From assembly GCF_050613145.1 (NCBI RefSeq), contig NZ_CP192507.1, positions 3,348,001 to 3,412,000 of the forward strand: a stretch of DNA of 64,000 nt. The letters are read 5' to 3'. Position 1 is the first letter of the stretch. The number at the start of each line of letters is the position of its first letter. The notes under the pieces are model-generated. The model did no database searches. It was given only the letters and a program-made list of their open reading frames with translations, and was not told the DNA's origin. The position numbers and the translations under genes were made by a program. The DNA is from Lysinibacillus_B sp050613145. Lineage in GTDB: Bacteria; Bacillota; Bacilli; Bacillales_A; Planococcaceae. Positions 33,804-43,024 of this stretch are shown here, piece after piece.

Positions 33804-35186
33804 TTATTGTTCACGAACATTTTTTATAAAGAATGATAGTATAAGCGCAATGACGGCAATGACTAAACCGAATGTAATGGAATTTTGCAATCCATCACTC
33901 ATGCCTTGCACAGGGTCTGCTGCGCCACTTGCTGTAATCGACAAAATGGTTACGGCTACTGCTGTACCAATAGCACCAGACACTTGCTGTAACGTATTCA
34001 TAATCGCTGTACCATCTGGATAAAGTTCGCGTGGCAGTTCGTTTAATCCATTTGTTTGAGCTGGCATCATGACCAGGGAAATCCCAATAAACATGGCGAT
34101 ATGTAACGCAACAATGAAAAATGGCGATGTTGTAGCGTCAATACCGCGTAAGAAAAACAAGCTAATCATCACGATTACTAATCCACTAGGCACCATTTTA
34201 GTCGGTCCAAATTTATCAAACAAATTGCCTGCCACAACAGACATAAATGCATTAATAATACCACCAGGTAGTAAAACAAGACCTGCAAAAACAGGTGCTA
34301 GCAACAATACATTTTGTAAATAAATTGGTAAAATAATCATTGTCGATAAAATCGCCATCATACAAATCATTAAAATGATTAATGCAATGACGTACATCGG
34401 ATATTTGAATACACGTAAATTTAACATTGGTCGTTCCATTTTCAATTGACGGATGCCAAATAAAATCAGCGCCACTACACCGACACCAATGCTAATCATT
34501 ACTTCTGGCATTAAAAATGTCCCAAGCTCTCCTGAAATACTAAAGCCGTACACAACGCCGCCAAATCCAATCGTCGATAAAATAAATGACCATACATCTA
34601 GCTTCCCTGGTTGCACTTCACTCACATTCCGTACAAAGCGAAGACCGACTAATAAAGCTAACACTAAAAACGGTAGTGCTATCCAAAAAATCCAATGCCA
34701 TGTTAAACGATCTAACACAACGCCTGCAATTGTCGGACCGATCGCTGGTGCAAAAATAATGACAAGACCAATTTTCCCCATCGCAGCACCGCGTTTATTA
34801 ATTGGGTATACGAGTAAAATTACATTCATCATAAGAGGTAAAATGATGGCTGCACCAATCGCTTGTACGATACGTCCAATTAAAAGGACAGCAAATACCG
34901 GTGCAATGGCCGAAATAATCGTGCCACTAATAGAGAACATAAGAGAGGCTGCAAATAGTTGGCGCGTCGTAAAACGCTGCATTAAAAACGCCGATACGGG
35001 CACTAAAATACCAAGTGTTAATAAATAACCGGTTGTTAACCACTGAATCGTAGAGGTTTCTTCCCCGAAATCTTTTCCAAGTTGGACAAACGCCATATTT
35101 AATGCCGTTTCATTGAATAATCCAATGAATGCCGCAATTAAAAATGCCGATATAATTTTATTCCTTTGTTCGTATAGCTCTTCCAT
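33804..35186 (-). CDS. MFS drug exporter, DHA2 (EmrB/QacA) family
   Basis: 460 residues with about 14 hydrophobic helices, the number expected for DHA2. Motif-A-like GRIVQAIGAAIILPLMM (about 107-122) and motif C region AIGPTIAGVVLDRL (about 155-168) with GPxxGG-like glycines are typical of antiporters. It would use the proton gradient to expel hydrophobic drugs or metabolites such as lincosamides (LmrB/MdeA-like). It diverges from the response regulator at 35324, so that system could control it. The start is ATG behind GGAAGGAAG. Confidence 0.88.
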   Translation of the reverse strand: MEELYEQRNKIISAFLIAAFIGLFNETALNMAFVQLGKDFGEETSTIQWLTTGYLLTLGILVPVSAFLMQRFTTRQLFAASLMFSISGTIISAIAPVFAVLLIGRIVQAIGAAIILPLMMNVILLVYPINKRGAAMGKIGLVIIFAPAIGPTIAGVVLDRLTWHWIFWIALPFLVLALLVGLRFVRNVSEVQPGKLDVWSFILSTIGFGGVVYGFSISGELGTFLMPEVMISIGVGVVALILFGIRQLKMERPMLNLRVFKYPMYVIALIILMICMMAILSTMIILPIYLQNVLLLAPVFAGLVLLPGGIINAFMSVVAGNLFDKFGPTKMVPSGLVIVMISLFFLRGIDATTSPFFIVALHIAMFIGISLVMMPAQTNGLNELPRELYPDGTAIMNTLQQVSGAIGTAVAVTILSITASGAADPVQGMSDGLQNSITFGLVIAVIALILSFFIKNVREQ

Positions 35187-35323
35187 TGTACTTCCTTTCT
35201 TCCTTCCAAATTCTATTACTCAACTTAACAAACTTTGTGACATTTGCATAGTTTTTTTACATGACTTGCCAAAAGCAAAACAATTATTCTACGATGATAG
35301 AAAAGCTTTGGATGGTGAACATA

Positions 35324-36004
35324 TTGAAACAACGTATTTTAATTATAGAAGATGAGCCTCAAATCGCACGTGTACTACAATTAGAGCTGGAATTTGAGGG
35401 CTACGAAACGAAAATGGCACATACAGGAACCGAGGGGTTAATCGCTTATCGGGAAGAATCCTGGGATTTGGTCTTATTGGACATTATGCTACCCGAAATG
35501 AACGGACTTGATGTGTTAAAACGAATTCGAAAAGATCCGCGTATGACACCCGTTATTTTATTAACCGCTAAAAACGATGTGAAAGATAAAGTAGAAGGAC
35601 TTGATCTCGGGGCAAATGATTATGTGACGAAACCTTTTGAATTTGATGAATTACTTGCACGCATTCGTGTAGCACTTCGATTTTCACAAACGGCCGCCCC
35701 GATTTCAAATGAATTGAAATATGCAGATCTCCTTGTCGATGAAGCGACACGCGAGGTAAAGCGAGCTGATATTAATATCGATTTAACACCACGTGAGTAT
35801 GATTTACTCATGCACTTTATGCGACATCCAAGAAGCGTACAGTCGCGCGAACAGTTGCTCAATGCGGTATGGGGCTTTGATTATTACGGTGATACTAATG
35901 TCGTAGACGTCTATATTCGGTACCTCCGTCAAAAAATCGATTCGCTTGGCTCCCCTCTTTTTCATACCGTACGCGGTGTTGGGTATGTCATGAAGGAGTC
36001 ATAA
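35324..36004 (+). CDS. OmpR-family response regulator (ArlR-like)
   Basis: 226 residues from the TTG at 35324-35326, with GGATGGTGA 6 bases upstream; an ATG at 35312 overlaps that site. The receiver domain (1-115) has the acidic pair Glu9/Asp10, phosphorylated Asp53 (LLDIMLP) and Lys103 (TKPF). The winged-helix output domain (about 130-224) ends RGVGYVM. The histidine kinase follows after 1 base. Closest in pattern to ArlR/CssR-type regulators. The PepSY genes downstream are probable targets. Confidence 0.9.
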   Translation: MKQRILIIEDEPQIARVLQLELEFEGYETKMAHTGTEGLIAYREESWDLVLLDIMLPEMNGLDVLKRIRKDPRMTPVILLTAKNDVKDKVEGLDLGANDYVTKPFEFDELLARIRVALRFSQTAAPISNELKYADLLVDEATREVKRADINIDLTPREYDLLMHFMRHPRSVQSREQLLNAVWGFDYYGDTNVVDVYIRYLRQKIDSLGSPLFHTVRGVGYVMKES

Positions 36005-36005
36005 A

Positions 36006-37361
36006 ATGAAACTGAATACAAAGGTAAATATTTTATCGACGCTGTTAACGTTAATTATTTTAATTAGTAGCTATACGGGCATTTATTTTTTATTTAAAAA
36101 TTTAGCGTACGATACAGAATATGCACAACTACAAAATCGAGCAGATGAACTCGTTGCAGCCGTTAGTATGCTGGAATCAGTGGAAAATATCGACTCATTA
36201 TTTCAGGCATATATCCCGCCAAATGGATCGTTACGTGTAGTGAATGAGCAAGATAAACCACTTCTTCATATTCAAGAAACGGCTAGCGCTGAACGAATTC
36301 CATATACAATTGAGAAGAATGCCAATTTTACTGTTTCTTTGTGGAATCAAACGCCTGTCATAGCAATGGCATACCCGCTCATTTGGCCAGATCATACCGT
36401 TGTGACAGTAGAGCTCGTTCAGTCGCTCCCTGATATCGCGAAAAATATGGAACTGTTAAAGTGGATTTTGATCTTGATGACGCTTGTTGCGATGGTACCT
36501 ATTTATTTAGCGAGTGTTGTCCTTGTACGCATCATCGTTCGTCCTATTCAAAGTCTTACGACAACGATGCAAAAAAACATTGAAACATCTCGCTACGAAC
36601 AAATTACATTACAAAATCGTAATCGAGACGAAATCGCTGAAATGACACAAACCTACAACAAATTCATGCAGCAAGTAGAAACTAACTATACAAAGCAACA
36701 GCAATTTATCGGTAATGCATCTCATGAGCTAAAAACACCCTTAACTGTCATTGAAAGCTATGCAAAACTGTTGGAGCGTCGCGGATTTTCCAATGAATCC
36801 GTAAACAAGGAGGCACTTGAAGCCATTTTAAAAGAAACGAGTAATATGAAACAGTTGATGGAACAAATGCTTCAGCTTGCAAAGGCCAGTGAACAACCAA
36901 AAATGGAATGGGCAACTGTTGCCATTAAATCACTTCTTACAGATATTTCCCAAAGTATGAAACAAGCATATGGCACGGATATAATCATTTCTGGGGAAAA
37001 CATAACGGTTGCATCTGATGAAGCTAAATTAAAACAGCTATTATTTATTTTTCTAGACAACGCACGAAAGTATAGTGAAAAAACAATCGATGTACGGATA
37101 GTAAGTGAAGATTTAATAAAAATTTGCGTTACCGACTACGGTGTCGGTATTCCTGAAGAAGACATTCCCCATCTATTTGATCGTTTTTATCGTGTCGATA
37201 AAGCACGAAATAGGAAAACAGGTGGCACTGGTCTCGGTTTAGCCATCGCTAAACAACTTGCTGATTTGCTAAAAATCGACATGGGGTTTACTAGTAAGGT
37301 CGGGGTGGGCACAACAGTGACATTATCGTTTACGAAACGAGGCACAAGTGATGAAAAGTAA
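36006..37361 (+). CDS. Sensor histidine kinase (ArlS-like)
   Basis: 451 residues. TM1 at 9-31, an extracytoplasmic sensor loop of about 120 residues, TM2 at 153-175, HAMP (176-228), HisKA with His240 in NASHELKTP, and an ATPase domain with N (DNARKYS), G1 (DYGVGIPEED), F (FDRFYRVDKAR) and G2 (GTGLGLAI) boxes. All catalytic residues are present. It forms a pair with the upstream regulator. The next gene overlaps its end and encodes an exported PepSY protein, which may tune the sensor; this is inferred from position. Confidence 0.92.
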   Translation: MKLNTKVNILSTLLTLIILISSYTGIYFLFKNLAYDTEYAQLQNRADELVAAVSMLESVENIDSLFQAYIPPNGSLRVVNEQDKPLLHIQETASAERIPYTIEKNANFTVSLWNQTPVIAMAYPLIWPDHTVVTVELVQSLPDIAKNMELLKWILILMTLVAMVPIYLASVVLVRIIVRPIQSLTTTMQKNIETSRYEQITLQNRNRDEIAEMTQTYNKFMQQVETNYTKQQQFIGNASHELKTPLTVIESYAKLLERRGFSNESVNKEALEAILKETSNMKQLMEQMLQLAKASEQPKMEWATVAIKSLLTDISQSMKQAYGTDIIISGENITVASDEAKLKQLLFIFLDNARKYSEKTIDVRIVSEDLIKICVTDYGVGIPEEDIPHLFDRFYRVDKARNRKTGGTGLGLAIAKQLADLLKIDMGFTSKVGVGTTVTLSFTKRGTSDEK

Positions 37362-38013
37362 GATGAAAATTCTCATGATTAGCTGTGGGGCCGTATTACT
37401 TGGACTATTACTTATTAATACAATTCATCATTTAACAGAAGAAACTACCCTGTCTGAAAAACAAATTATTTCGCGAGTAGAAACACTATACGTTGGGGTG
37501 GTTGAGCATGTCATAAAAAAAGGACCGCAATATATGATTACTTTTTCTACAGAAAAAGGGACTTATGAAGTCGCAGTAGATGAAGTAAACGGGCGGTTTT
37601 CAAATTTAACATTCATTTATGAAAAACCAACTATAGTAGAAAATGAAACATCGTCACATGTAAAGGATGAAGAAACTCCTGTGGACAAACCAAATACACC
37701 AAGCGAGACCGATGTGCAAACAAGTCCACCAGTGGAACAACCAAGCTCACCAAACGAGACAGATGCGCAGACAAGTCCACCAGTGGAGCAGCCAAGCTCA
37801 CCTCCACCGCAAGAAAATCCAATTTTATTAACAGAGCAACAAGCCATCGCCATCGTACAAAAACAATTTTCTGGTGAAATCGAAGACGTAGATTATGAAA
37901 ATACAGCAGACGGGGGCTATTACGCAATTGAAGTGGATACGGAAACAGAGGAAATAAAAATAAGAATACATGCCATTACAGGAAAAATTTTATCCGTTTC
38001 ATTTGACGATTAA
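37351..38013 (+). CDS. Membrane-anchored PepSY-domain protein
   Basis: 220 residues; the ATG at 37351 (or GTG at 37348) overlaps the kinase stop. An N-terminal helix (5-22) anchors it. A first PepSY-like region (about 30-90) is joined by a Pro/Ser/Thr/Glu linker with repeats such as TDAQTSPPVEQPSSP (110-155) to a second PepSY domain (155-220, EQQAIAIVQKQFSGEIEDVD). PepSY domains are small inhibitory or regulatory modules outside the membrane. The near-identical linker repeats are a site where length variation is easy. Confidence 0.82.
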   Translation: MKSKMKILMISCGAVLLGLLLINTIHHLTEETTLSEKQIISRVETLYVGVVEHVIKKGPQYMITFSTEKGTYEVAVDEVNGRFSNLTFIYEKPTIVENETSSHVKDEETPVDKPNTPSETDVQTSPPVEQPSSPNETDAQTSPPVEQPSSPPPQENPILLTEQQAIAIVQKQFSGEIEDVDYENTADGGYYAIEVDTETEEIKIRIHAITGKILSVSFDD

Positions 38014-38071
38014 TTTTCTCATGAAATTCTAATCTTTCTCACAGACTGTTTTCATGTTCACTTCTTACAAT
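38014..38071 (+). promoter_or_regulatory. Promoter with direct repeats before the triple PepSY gene
   Basis: TTTTCTCA (38014-38021) and CTTTCTCA (38034-38041) are direct repeats 20 bases apart, placed upstream of a -10 TACAAT (38066-38071). Two repeats about two helical turns apart before a promoter suit an OmpR-type regulator such as the one encoded upstream. Confidence 0.45.
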
Positions 38072-38103
38072 AGCCTTAACAATAAATGAAGGAGTGACAA
38101 AAT

Positions 38104-38955
38104 ATGAAAAAGGCAATTATTATCCCAACCGTATTTTTAGGCATTCTAGGTGGCTATGCCATCGCCCAAACAGAAATTTTCAGTTCAGCAGAAAACGTAA
38201 CAAAGATTACAGCAGCACAAGCAAAAGAATTAGCGTTAAAAGAGTTTAATGGAAAAATTATTGAATTTGAATACGACCATGATGATTTAGTACCTCACTA
38301 TGATTTTGAAATTGTTGGTTCAACAGAAAAGGTGGATGTAGAAGTCGATGCAATGACAGGAACTGCTACTATTACAGAGCGTGAAACCATCAAAAAAGCA
38401 AATCCATCACAAGCACCAAAGATTACGGCAACACAGGCAAAAGAATTAGCGTTAAAAGAGTTTAATGGAAAAATTATTGAATTTGAATACGACGATGATG
38501 ATGCAGTACCACACTATGATGTTGAAATTGCTGGGACAACAGAAAAGGTGGATGTAGAAGTCGATGCAACGACAGGAGCCGTTACCATTACAGAACGTGA
38601 AACAATCAAAAAAGCAAATCCATCACAAACAACACAGGCACCTAACACCCAAACTACTCAGTCACAACAAGTAGCGCAAACACCGAAAGCGGAAACAACA
38701 CCGGCTCCGCAAACGACGACAAATAAAACAACTACTGCTCCACAAGCGAGCAATACCATTACAAAAGCCCAAGCGATTGCGATTGCTCAGCAAAGAGCAG
38801 CGGGTACAGTCACAAAAGTAGAATTTGATGATGATGATTATGAATATGAAATCGAAATTAAAAATGGACAAATAGAATATGAATTCAAAATTCATGCTAA
38901 AACAGGCGCTATTTTATCATATGAAGAAGATCACGACGACGATTTAGATGACTAA
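38104..38955 (+). CDS. Exported protein with three PepSY domains
   Basis: 283 residues behind AAGGAGTGAC. Residues 1-22 are a signal peptide or anchor. Two nearly identical PepSY domains (about 35-100 and 103-170; both contain AKELALKEFNGKIIEFEYD and end ITERETIKKANPSQ) are followed by a Thr/Gln/Pro-rich linker (170-218) and a third, more distant PepSY (219-283) with an Asp-rich end. The duplicated domains are nearly identical at DNA level, so the duplication is recent. Likely acts in the cell wall zone together with the two-component system. Confidence 0.85.
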   Translation: MKKAIIIPTVFLGILGGYAIAQTEIFSSAENVTKITAAQAKELALKEFNGKIIEFEYDHDDLVPHYDFEIVGSTEKVDVEVDAMTGTATITERETIKKANPSQAPKITATQAKELALKEFNGKIIEFEYDDDDAVPHYDVEIAGTTEKVDVEVDATTGAVTITERETIKKANPSQTTQAPNTQTTQSQQVAQTPKAETTPAPQTTTNKTTTAPQASNTITKAQAIAIAQQRAAGTVTKVEFDDDDYEYEIEIKNGQIEYEFKIHAKTGAILSYEEDHDDDLDD

Positions 38956-38963
38956 ATTTTCCA

Positions 38964-38996
38964 ACGATGAAGGATTTTTTACCTTCATCGTCTTTT
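38964..38996 (+). terminator. Terminator after the triple PepSY gene
   Basis: Perfect stem ACGATGAAGG / CCTTCATCGT (38964-38973 with 38982-38991), followed by CTTTTTATTTTT. The next 260 bases, to 39255, are AT-rich with no feature seen. Confidence 0.85.
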
Positions 38997-39258
38997 TATT
39001 TTTAGTCATTAATACATAGATTCACAAAAAAAGAGGAAAGTATTGTAAAAATTTTTATTTTATCAGAAAAACAATATTCAAACTTCACACCCCTTATTTA
39101 TCAGACTATTCTGTTTAAAAATCACGTTTTTATACTATTCTTAAATATTTTCTGTAATAAATACATTTTATTCTACTTTACAACGTTATTTTCTTATTTT
39201 ATATTATAGAAAGAAAATTTATTTAATTCCAAATTATTCATAAATAGGGGTGAGGATG

Positions 39259-39435
39259 ATGCTTTACTTTTTTATGTTATTAACAATTGCCTGTTTAACA
39301 TACGCACTTGTAAAAAAGAGATTCATATTTTTGACGGTTCCAGTAGCAACCATGATGCTCTATATGGTCATTAAAATTATTATGGTTCCTCTTCCATTAG
39401 GGGAAACATTAAAGTTTATTTTCGGTTTACGTTAA
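39259..39435 (+). CDS. Small hydrophobic protein
   Basis: 58 residues; ATG at 39259 (or 39256) behind AGGGGTGAGG. Two membrane segments are visible (about 2-20 and 26-48). Unknown family. It stands 180 bases before the DUF4212-symporter pair and could belong to that locus. Kept because of the strong ribosome binding site and clear hydrophobic pattern. Confidence 0.5.
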   Translation: MLYFFMLLTIACLTYALVKKRFIFLTVPVATMMLYMVIKIIMVPLPLGETLKFIFGLR

Positions 39436-39615
39436 TGTCCACATATTGTTGTATTATTCTTTTTCTCAATAATTTTCTTTGTTCACGCAAAGATCATTAT
39501 ATAATCCACGCATCGAAAGGGGGATCATTTTTTTAAAGTAATATTCTAGTTATCTTGCAATTTTTAAAGGGGTAAATGCTTAATCAGGGGGAAATATTCA
39601 AAAGGGGTGATTTTC

Positions 39616-39918
39616 ATGAGAAAGATTGAAAAAAGCAAGGCTGATGCTTACTTCCGCGAAAAAAATACGTATATGGTTATTTTCTTTATCGTTTGGTTCG
39701 TTGTATCGTTTGGTACCGCTGCATTTGCAGACTCACTAACAGATATTCAAATCTTAGGGTTCCCGTTCCATTACTTCATGGGGGCAATTGGTGCACTAGC
39801 AACCTTCATTATCTTGCTATTTGCAAATGCCATTGTTGGAGATATGATCGACAAAAAATATGGCATTGATGACAAGAGAAATGAAGAAATTAGCGCTGGA
39901 AAAGTGCTAGATCACTAA
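39616..39918 (+). CDS. DUF4212 small subunit of sodium:solute symporter
   Basis: 100 residues; ATG at 39616 behind AAAGGGGTGA. Two membrane helices (about 20-42 and 53-78) with DSLTDIQILGFPFHYFMGAIG between them match the DUF4212 family, found before ActP-like symporters of the VC_2705 group. It is probably needed with the large subunit for transport of acetate or another monocarboxylate. The large subunit, 44 bases downstream, is frameshifted here. Confidence 0.88.
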   Translation: MRKIEKSKADAYFREKNTYMVIFFIVWFVVSFGTAAFADSLTDIQILGFPFHYFMGAIGALATFIILLFANAIVGDMIDKKYGIDDKRNEEISAGKVLDH

Positions 39919-39962
39919 TAGCACTCATTTTATGAAAACGAACTATAAGGAGGGGAAATAGT

Positions 39963-41640
39963 ATGGATAGCCAATTTTTAGTATCATTAGTTATTATTTT
40001 AATTACATTTGCTATTTATATTGGAATCGCTGTTGCAAATACAGCAAAACAAACTTCAGACTTTTACGTTGCAGGTCGTGGGATACCACCAATCTTTAAC
40101 GGGATGGCCATTGGTGCTGACTGGATGAGTGCTGCATCATTTATCGGTATGGCCGGTACAATCATGTTATTAGGTTATGACGGGTTAGGCTATATCATGG
40201 GTTGGACAGGTGGTTACTTATTCTTAGCCATCTTACTTGCTCCACAATTACGTAAATTCGGTCGCTTTACAGTACCAGAATTCATCGGTGACCGTTTCAG
40301 GTGACCGTTTCAATAGTAAAACGGCATTAGTCATTGCGGCTATCTGTACAATTATTATTAGTTTTACTTACTCGATTGGACAATTAGCTGGTTCTGGGGT
40401 AGTAATTGGTCGTTTATTCGAAATTGATGCACGAATCGGCACAATGATTGGGGTAGTATTAATTGCACTTTACTCTGCATTCGGTGGAATGAAAGGGATT
40501 ACATGGACACAAGTAGCGCAATACGTAATTTTAATTATCGCTTACTTAGTACCAGTAATCTTCATGTCTTTCCAATTAACAGGAAATCCAATTCCTTGGA
40601 TTTCATATGGTGAAATCGTTACAAAAATGGGTGAATTAGATCGCGAGCTTGGTATATCTGAATACTTTGCACCGTTTACAAACGCTTCTAAATGGCAATT
40701 CTTAGCACTTATGTTTACATTAATGTGTGGTACTGCAGGTCTTCCTCACGTTATCGTACGTTTCTACACAGTATCAACGATGAAAGCTGCTCGTTGGTCA
40801 GGTGCTTGGGCATTAATCTTTATCGGATTATTATACTTCAGTGCACCAGCATACGCTGCATTTGCTCGCTTCATTCTTATGACAGAAGTTGCTGGTAGCC
40901 AAATTTCAAACTTACCTGCTTGGACACAGTCTTGGGTAGACACAGGGAAATTACAAGTTGCTGATAACAGCGGTGATGGTATTTTACAATGGAAAGAGCT
41001 TGTAATCGCAAATGATATCGTCGTAATGGCAACGCCAGAAATTGCAAACTTAGGCATGCTTGTAATCGGTATCGTAGCAGCTGGTGCGATGGCTGCCGCT
41101 CTTTCTACAGCTGGTGGTTTAATGATTTCGATTTCTTCATCATTCGCACATGACATTTACTACCGTGTATTCAATCCACAAGCGACTGAGCGTAAACGTT
41201 TATTCGTTGGTCGTATGTCGATTGTCGTTGCGACACTTTTAGCTGGTATTATTGCACTTAACCCGCCTGGGGCAATTACACAAATCGTAGCATGGGCATT
41301 CGCCATTGCAACAGGTACATTCTTCCCAGCATTAGTATTAGGTGTATGGTGGAAACGTGCCAATGCACAAGGCGTAATCGCTGGTATTTTAGTAGGTTTA
41401 GGTGTAACACTTGCGTACATCTTTGCTGCTAAATACGGTGGATTCACAATTTTAGGTATTATCGATACAGGAGCAGGTGTATTCGGTGCTACTGCTGCAT
41501 TCCTTGCAAATATCATCGTATCGCTAGCAACACCAGCTCCGTCAAAAGAGCTACAAGACGAAGTTATCAACCTTCGTTACCCAGAACAAATGGTTTACAA
41601 AGATGGCGAAGTATACTTGAATGACGGCTCAACAAAATAA
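39963..41640 (+). pseudogene. ActP-like sodium:solute symporter, frameshifted by 13-bp duplication
   Basis: The gene starts at 39963 behind AAGGAGGGG and reads as a normal SSS-family symporter (VAGRGIPPIFNGMAIGADWMSAASFIGMAG) until TVPEFIGDRF at about residue 113. A tandem copy of GGTGACCGTTTCA (40287-40299 and 40300-40312) then shifts the frame to a stop at 40302-40304. After the duplication the original frame continues as NSKTALVIA to 41640, with no other lesion in about 440 codons. Removing one copy restores a protein of about 555 residues. This could be a slip mutation, a reversible switch or an assembly error. Confidence 0.9.
40287..40312 (+). repeat. 13-bp tandem duplication inside actP-like gene
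   Basis: Two perfect copies of GGTGACCGTTTCA stand head to tail. Because 13 is not a multiple of three, the duplication breaks the symporter frame. Confidence 0.95.
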
Positions 41641-41652
41641 GCTATAAGTAAA

Positions 41653-41696
41653 AAGAGGGATATTTAGAAAGCTAATGCTTTCCAAATATCCCTCTT
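41653..41696. terminator. Bidirectional terminator between symporter and CobW gene
   Basis: Outer stem AAGAGGGATATTT / AAATATCCCTCTT (41653-41665 with 41684-41696) and inner stem GAAAGC / GCTTTC. T-rich on both strands. It serves both convergent genes. Confidence 0.9.
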
Positions 41697-41700
41697 CTTT

Positions 41701-42882
41701 TTAAGTTGCTACAACAAATTTCGGAAGCGGGTCATTAAATGTTTGCCAATCTTGTTTCATTTCCTCATCCGTTAATAAACATGCGTCGAGTTCACGTTCA
41801 ATGTCTTCACGTACCATATCCATCCCAATTAGTACAAGCTCCGTCATACGATCGCCGAACTGTTCATCCCATTTTGCTTGCATCGCTGGATCTTCTCGTA
41901 AAATCTGCTCCCGCTCATGTACAGGCAAATCAGCTACCCAATTACCTGCTGATTGAAATTGCAACGATACACCAGCTTGTGATAATAATCCGGCAAATTC
42001 ACGCCCTGCTAACCAGAAAAAACCTTTCGCTCGAACAATTTCTTCTGGGAATTGTTCCAACCATTCATACCATCGTTCTGGATGGAATGGGCGACGTCTT
42101 CGATAAACAAATGAAGAAATACCATACTCCTCCGTCTCCGGTGTATGCTCTTCATTCAATTCTTTTATCCACCCTGCCCCTTGACTCGCTTTTTCAAAAT
42201 CGAAAAGCTTGCGGTCTAGCAATGTGGCAAGTGGGATTTCCCCTTTTTCTGCAGTATGAATTTCTGCACTTGGATTTAATTGGTGAAGAATCGCTTTAAA
42301 GGCTTCCAAATATTCCTCCGTGACAAGGTCTGGCTTCGTAATGACTAAAATATCCGCAAATTCAATTTGTTCAATTAATAAATCCGATACGTCACGTTGA
42401 TCGTAAATATCATCTGTTTGCTGGCGTTCTAGTAATGTTTCACCACTTTCGTAATCTTGCCAAAAGCGCGCTGCATCCACAACGGTAATCATCGCATCAA
42501 GTGTACAATGTTTTGTTAAATCGATGCCTAGCTCTTCATCGATATATGTAAATGTTTGCGCTACGGGAATCGGTTCTGCAATACCTGTAGATTCAATAAC
42601 GAGTCCGTCAATATTACCTTGTGCGACAAGCTTTTCTACTTCAATCATTAAATCTTCACGTAACGTACAACAAATACAGCCATTCGTTAACTCAACTAAT
42701 TTTTCTTCTGTTCGTGAAAACCCACCATCTTGAATCAACTGCGAATCTATATTGACTTCACTCATATCATTTACGATGACAGCTAATCTTCTGCCTTCTC
42801 GATTCGCTAATAGTTGGTTTAAAATTGTTGTTTTCCCTGCACCTAAATAGCCGCTTAACACGGTTACTGGAATTTTTTTCAC
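41701..42882 (-). CDS. CobW/COG0523 GTPase, probable zinc metallochaperone
   Basis: 393 residues starting with GTG. Walker A is SGYLGAGKTTIL (about 9-20), the metal-binding CxCC motif is GCICCTLREDL (about 69-79), and the guanine-specificity motif TKPD is near 185. The C-terminal CobW_C domain is from about 255. Such G3E GTPases, for example ZagA/YciC, hand zinc to client proteins under starvation. Two Zur-like palindromes lie just upstream, in line with zinc control. The intergenic space is shared with the divergent NERD gene. Confidence 0.9.
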   Translation of the reverse strand: MKKIPVTVLSGYLGAGKTTILNQLLANREGRRLAVIVNDMSEVNIDSQLIQDGGFSRTEEKLVELTNGCICCTLREDLMIEVEKLVAQGNIDGLVIESTGIAEPIPVAQTFTYIDEELGIDLTKHCTLDAMITVVDAARFWQDYESGETLLERQQTDDIYDQRDVSDLLIEQIEFADILVITKPDLVTEEYLEAFKAILHQLNPSAEIHTAEKGEIPLATLLDRKLFDFEKASQGAGWIKELNEEHTPETEEYGISSFVYRRRRPFHPERWYEWLEQFPEEIVRAKGFFWLAGREFAGLLSQAGVSLQFQSAGNWVADLPVHEREQILREDPAMQAKWDEQFGDRMTELVLIGMDMVREDIERELDACLLTDEEMKQDWQTFNDPLPKFVVAT

Positions 42883-42900
42883 TTGTTACCCTCTCCTTAA

Positions 42901-42915
42901 TAGTAATAATTACTA
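42901..42915. promoter_or_regulatory. Zur-like box 1
   Basis: TAGTAATAATTACTA is a perfect 7-1-7 palindrome matching the TAATnATTA core of Bacillus Zur sites (consensus TCGTAATnATTACGA). It is 19 bases upstream of the CobW-type start. Confidence 0.7.
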
Positions 42916-42952
42916 TTTATATAATTTATCATCCCGAAAGATGAAAGTAAAG

Positions 42953-42965
42953 AGTAATCATTACT
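42953..42965. promoter_or_regulatory. Zur-like box 2
   Basis: AGTAATCATTACT is a perfect 6-1-6 palindrome with the same core, placed 51 bases from box 1 and 60 bases before the NERD gene start. Both divergent genes could respond to zinc. Confidence 0.65.
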
Positions 42966-43024
42966 ACTTATAAATACATTGAATTTTCTGTATTTTGTTG
43001 TATGATAAATTCGGGAGGTGATTT

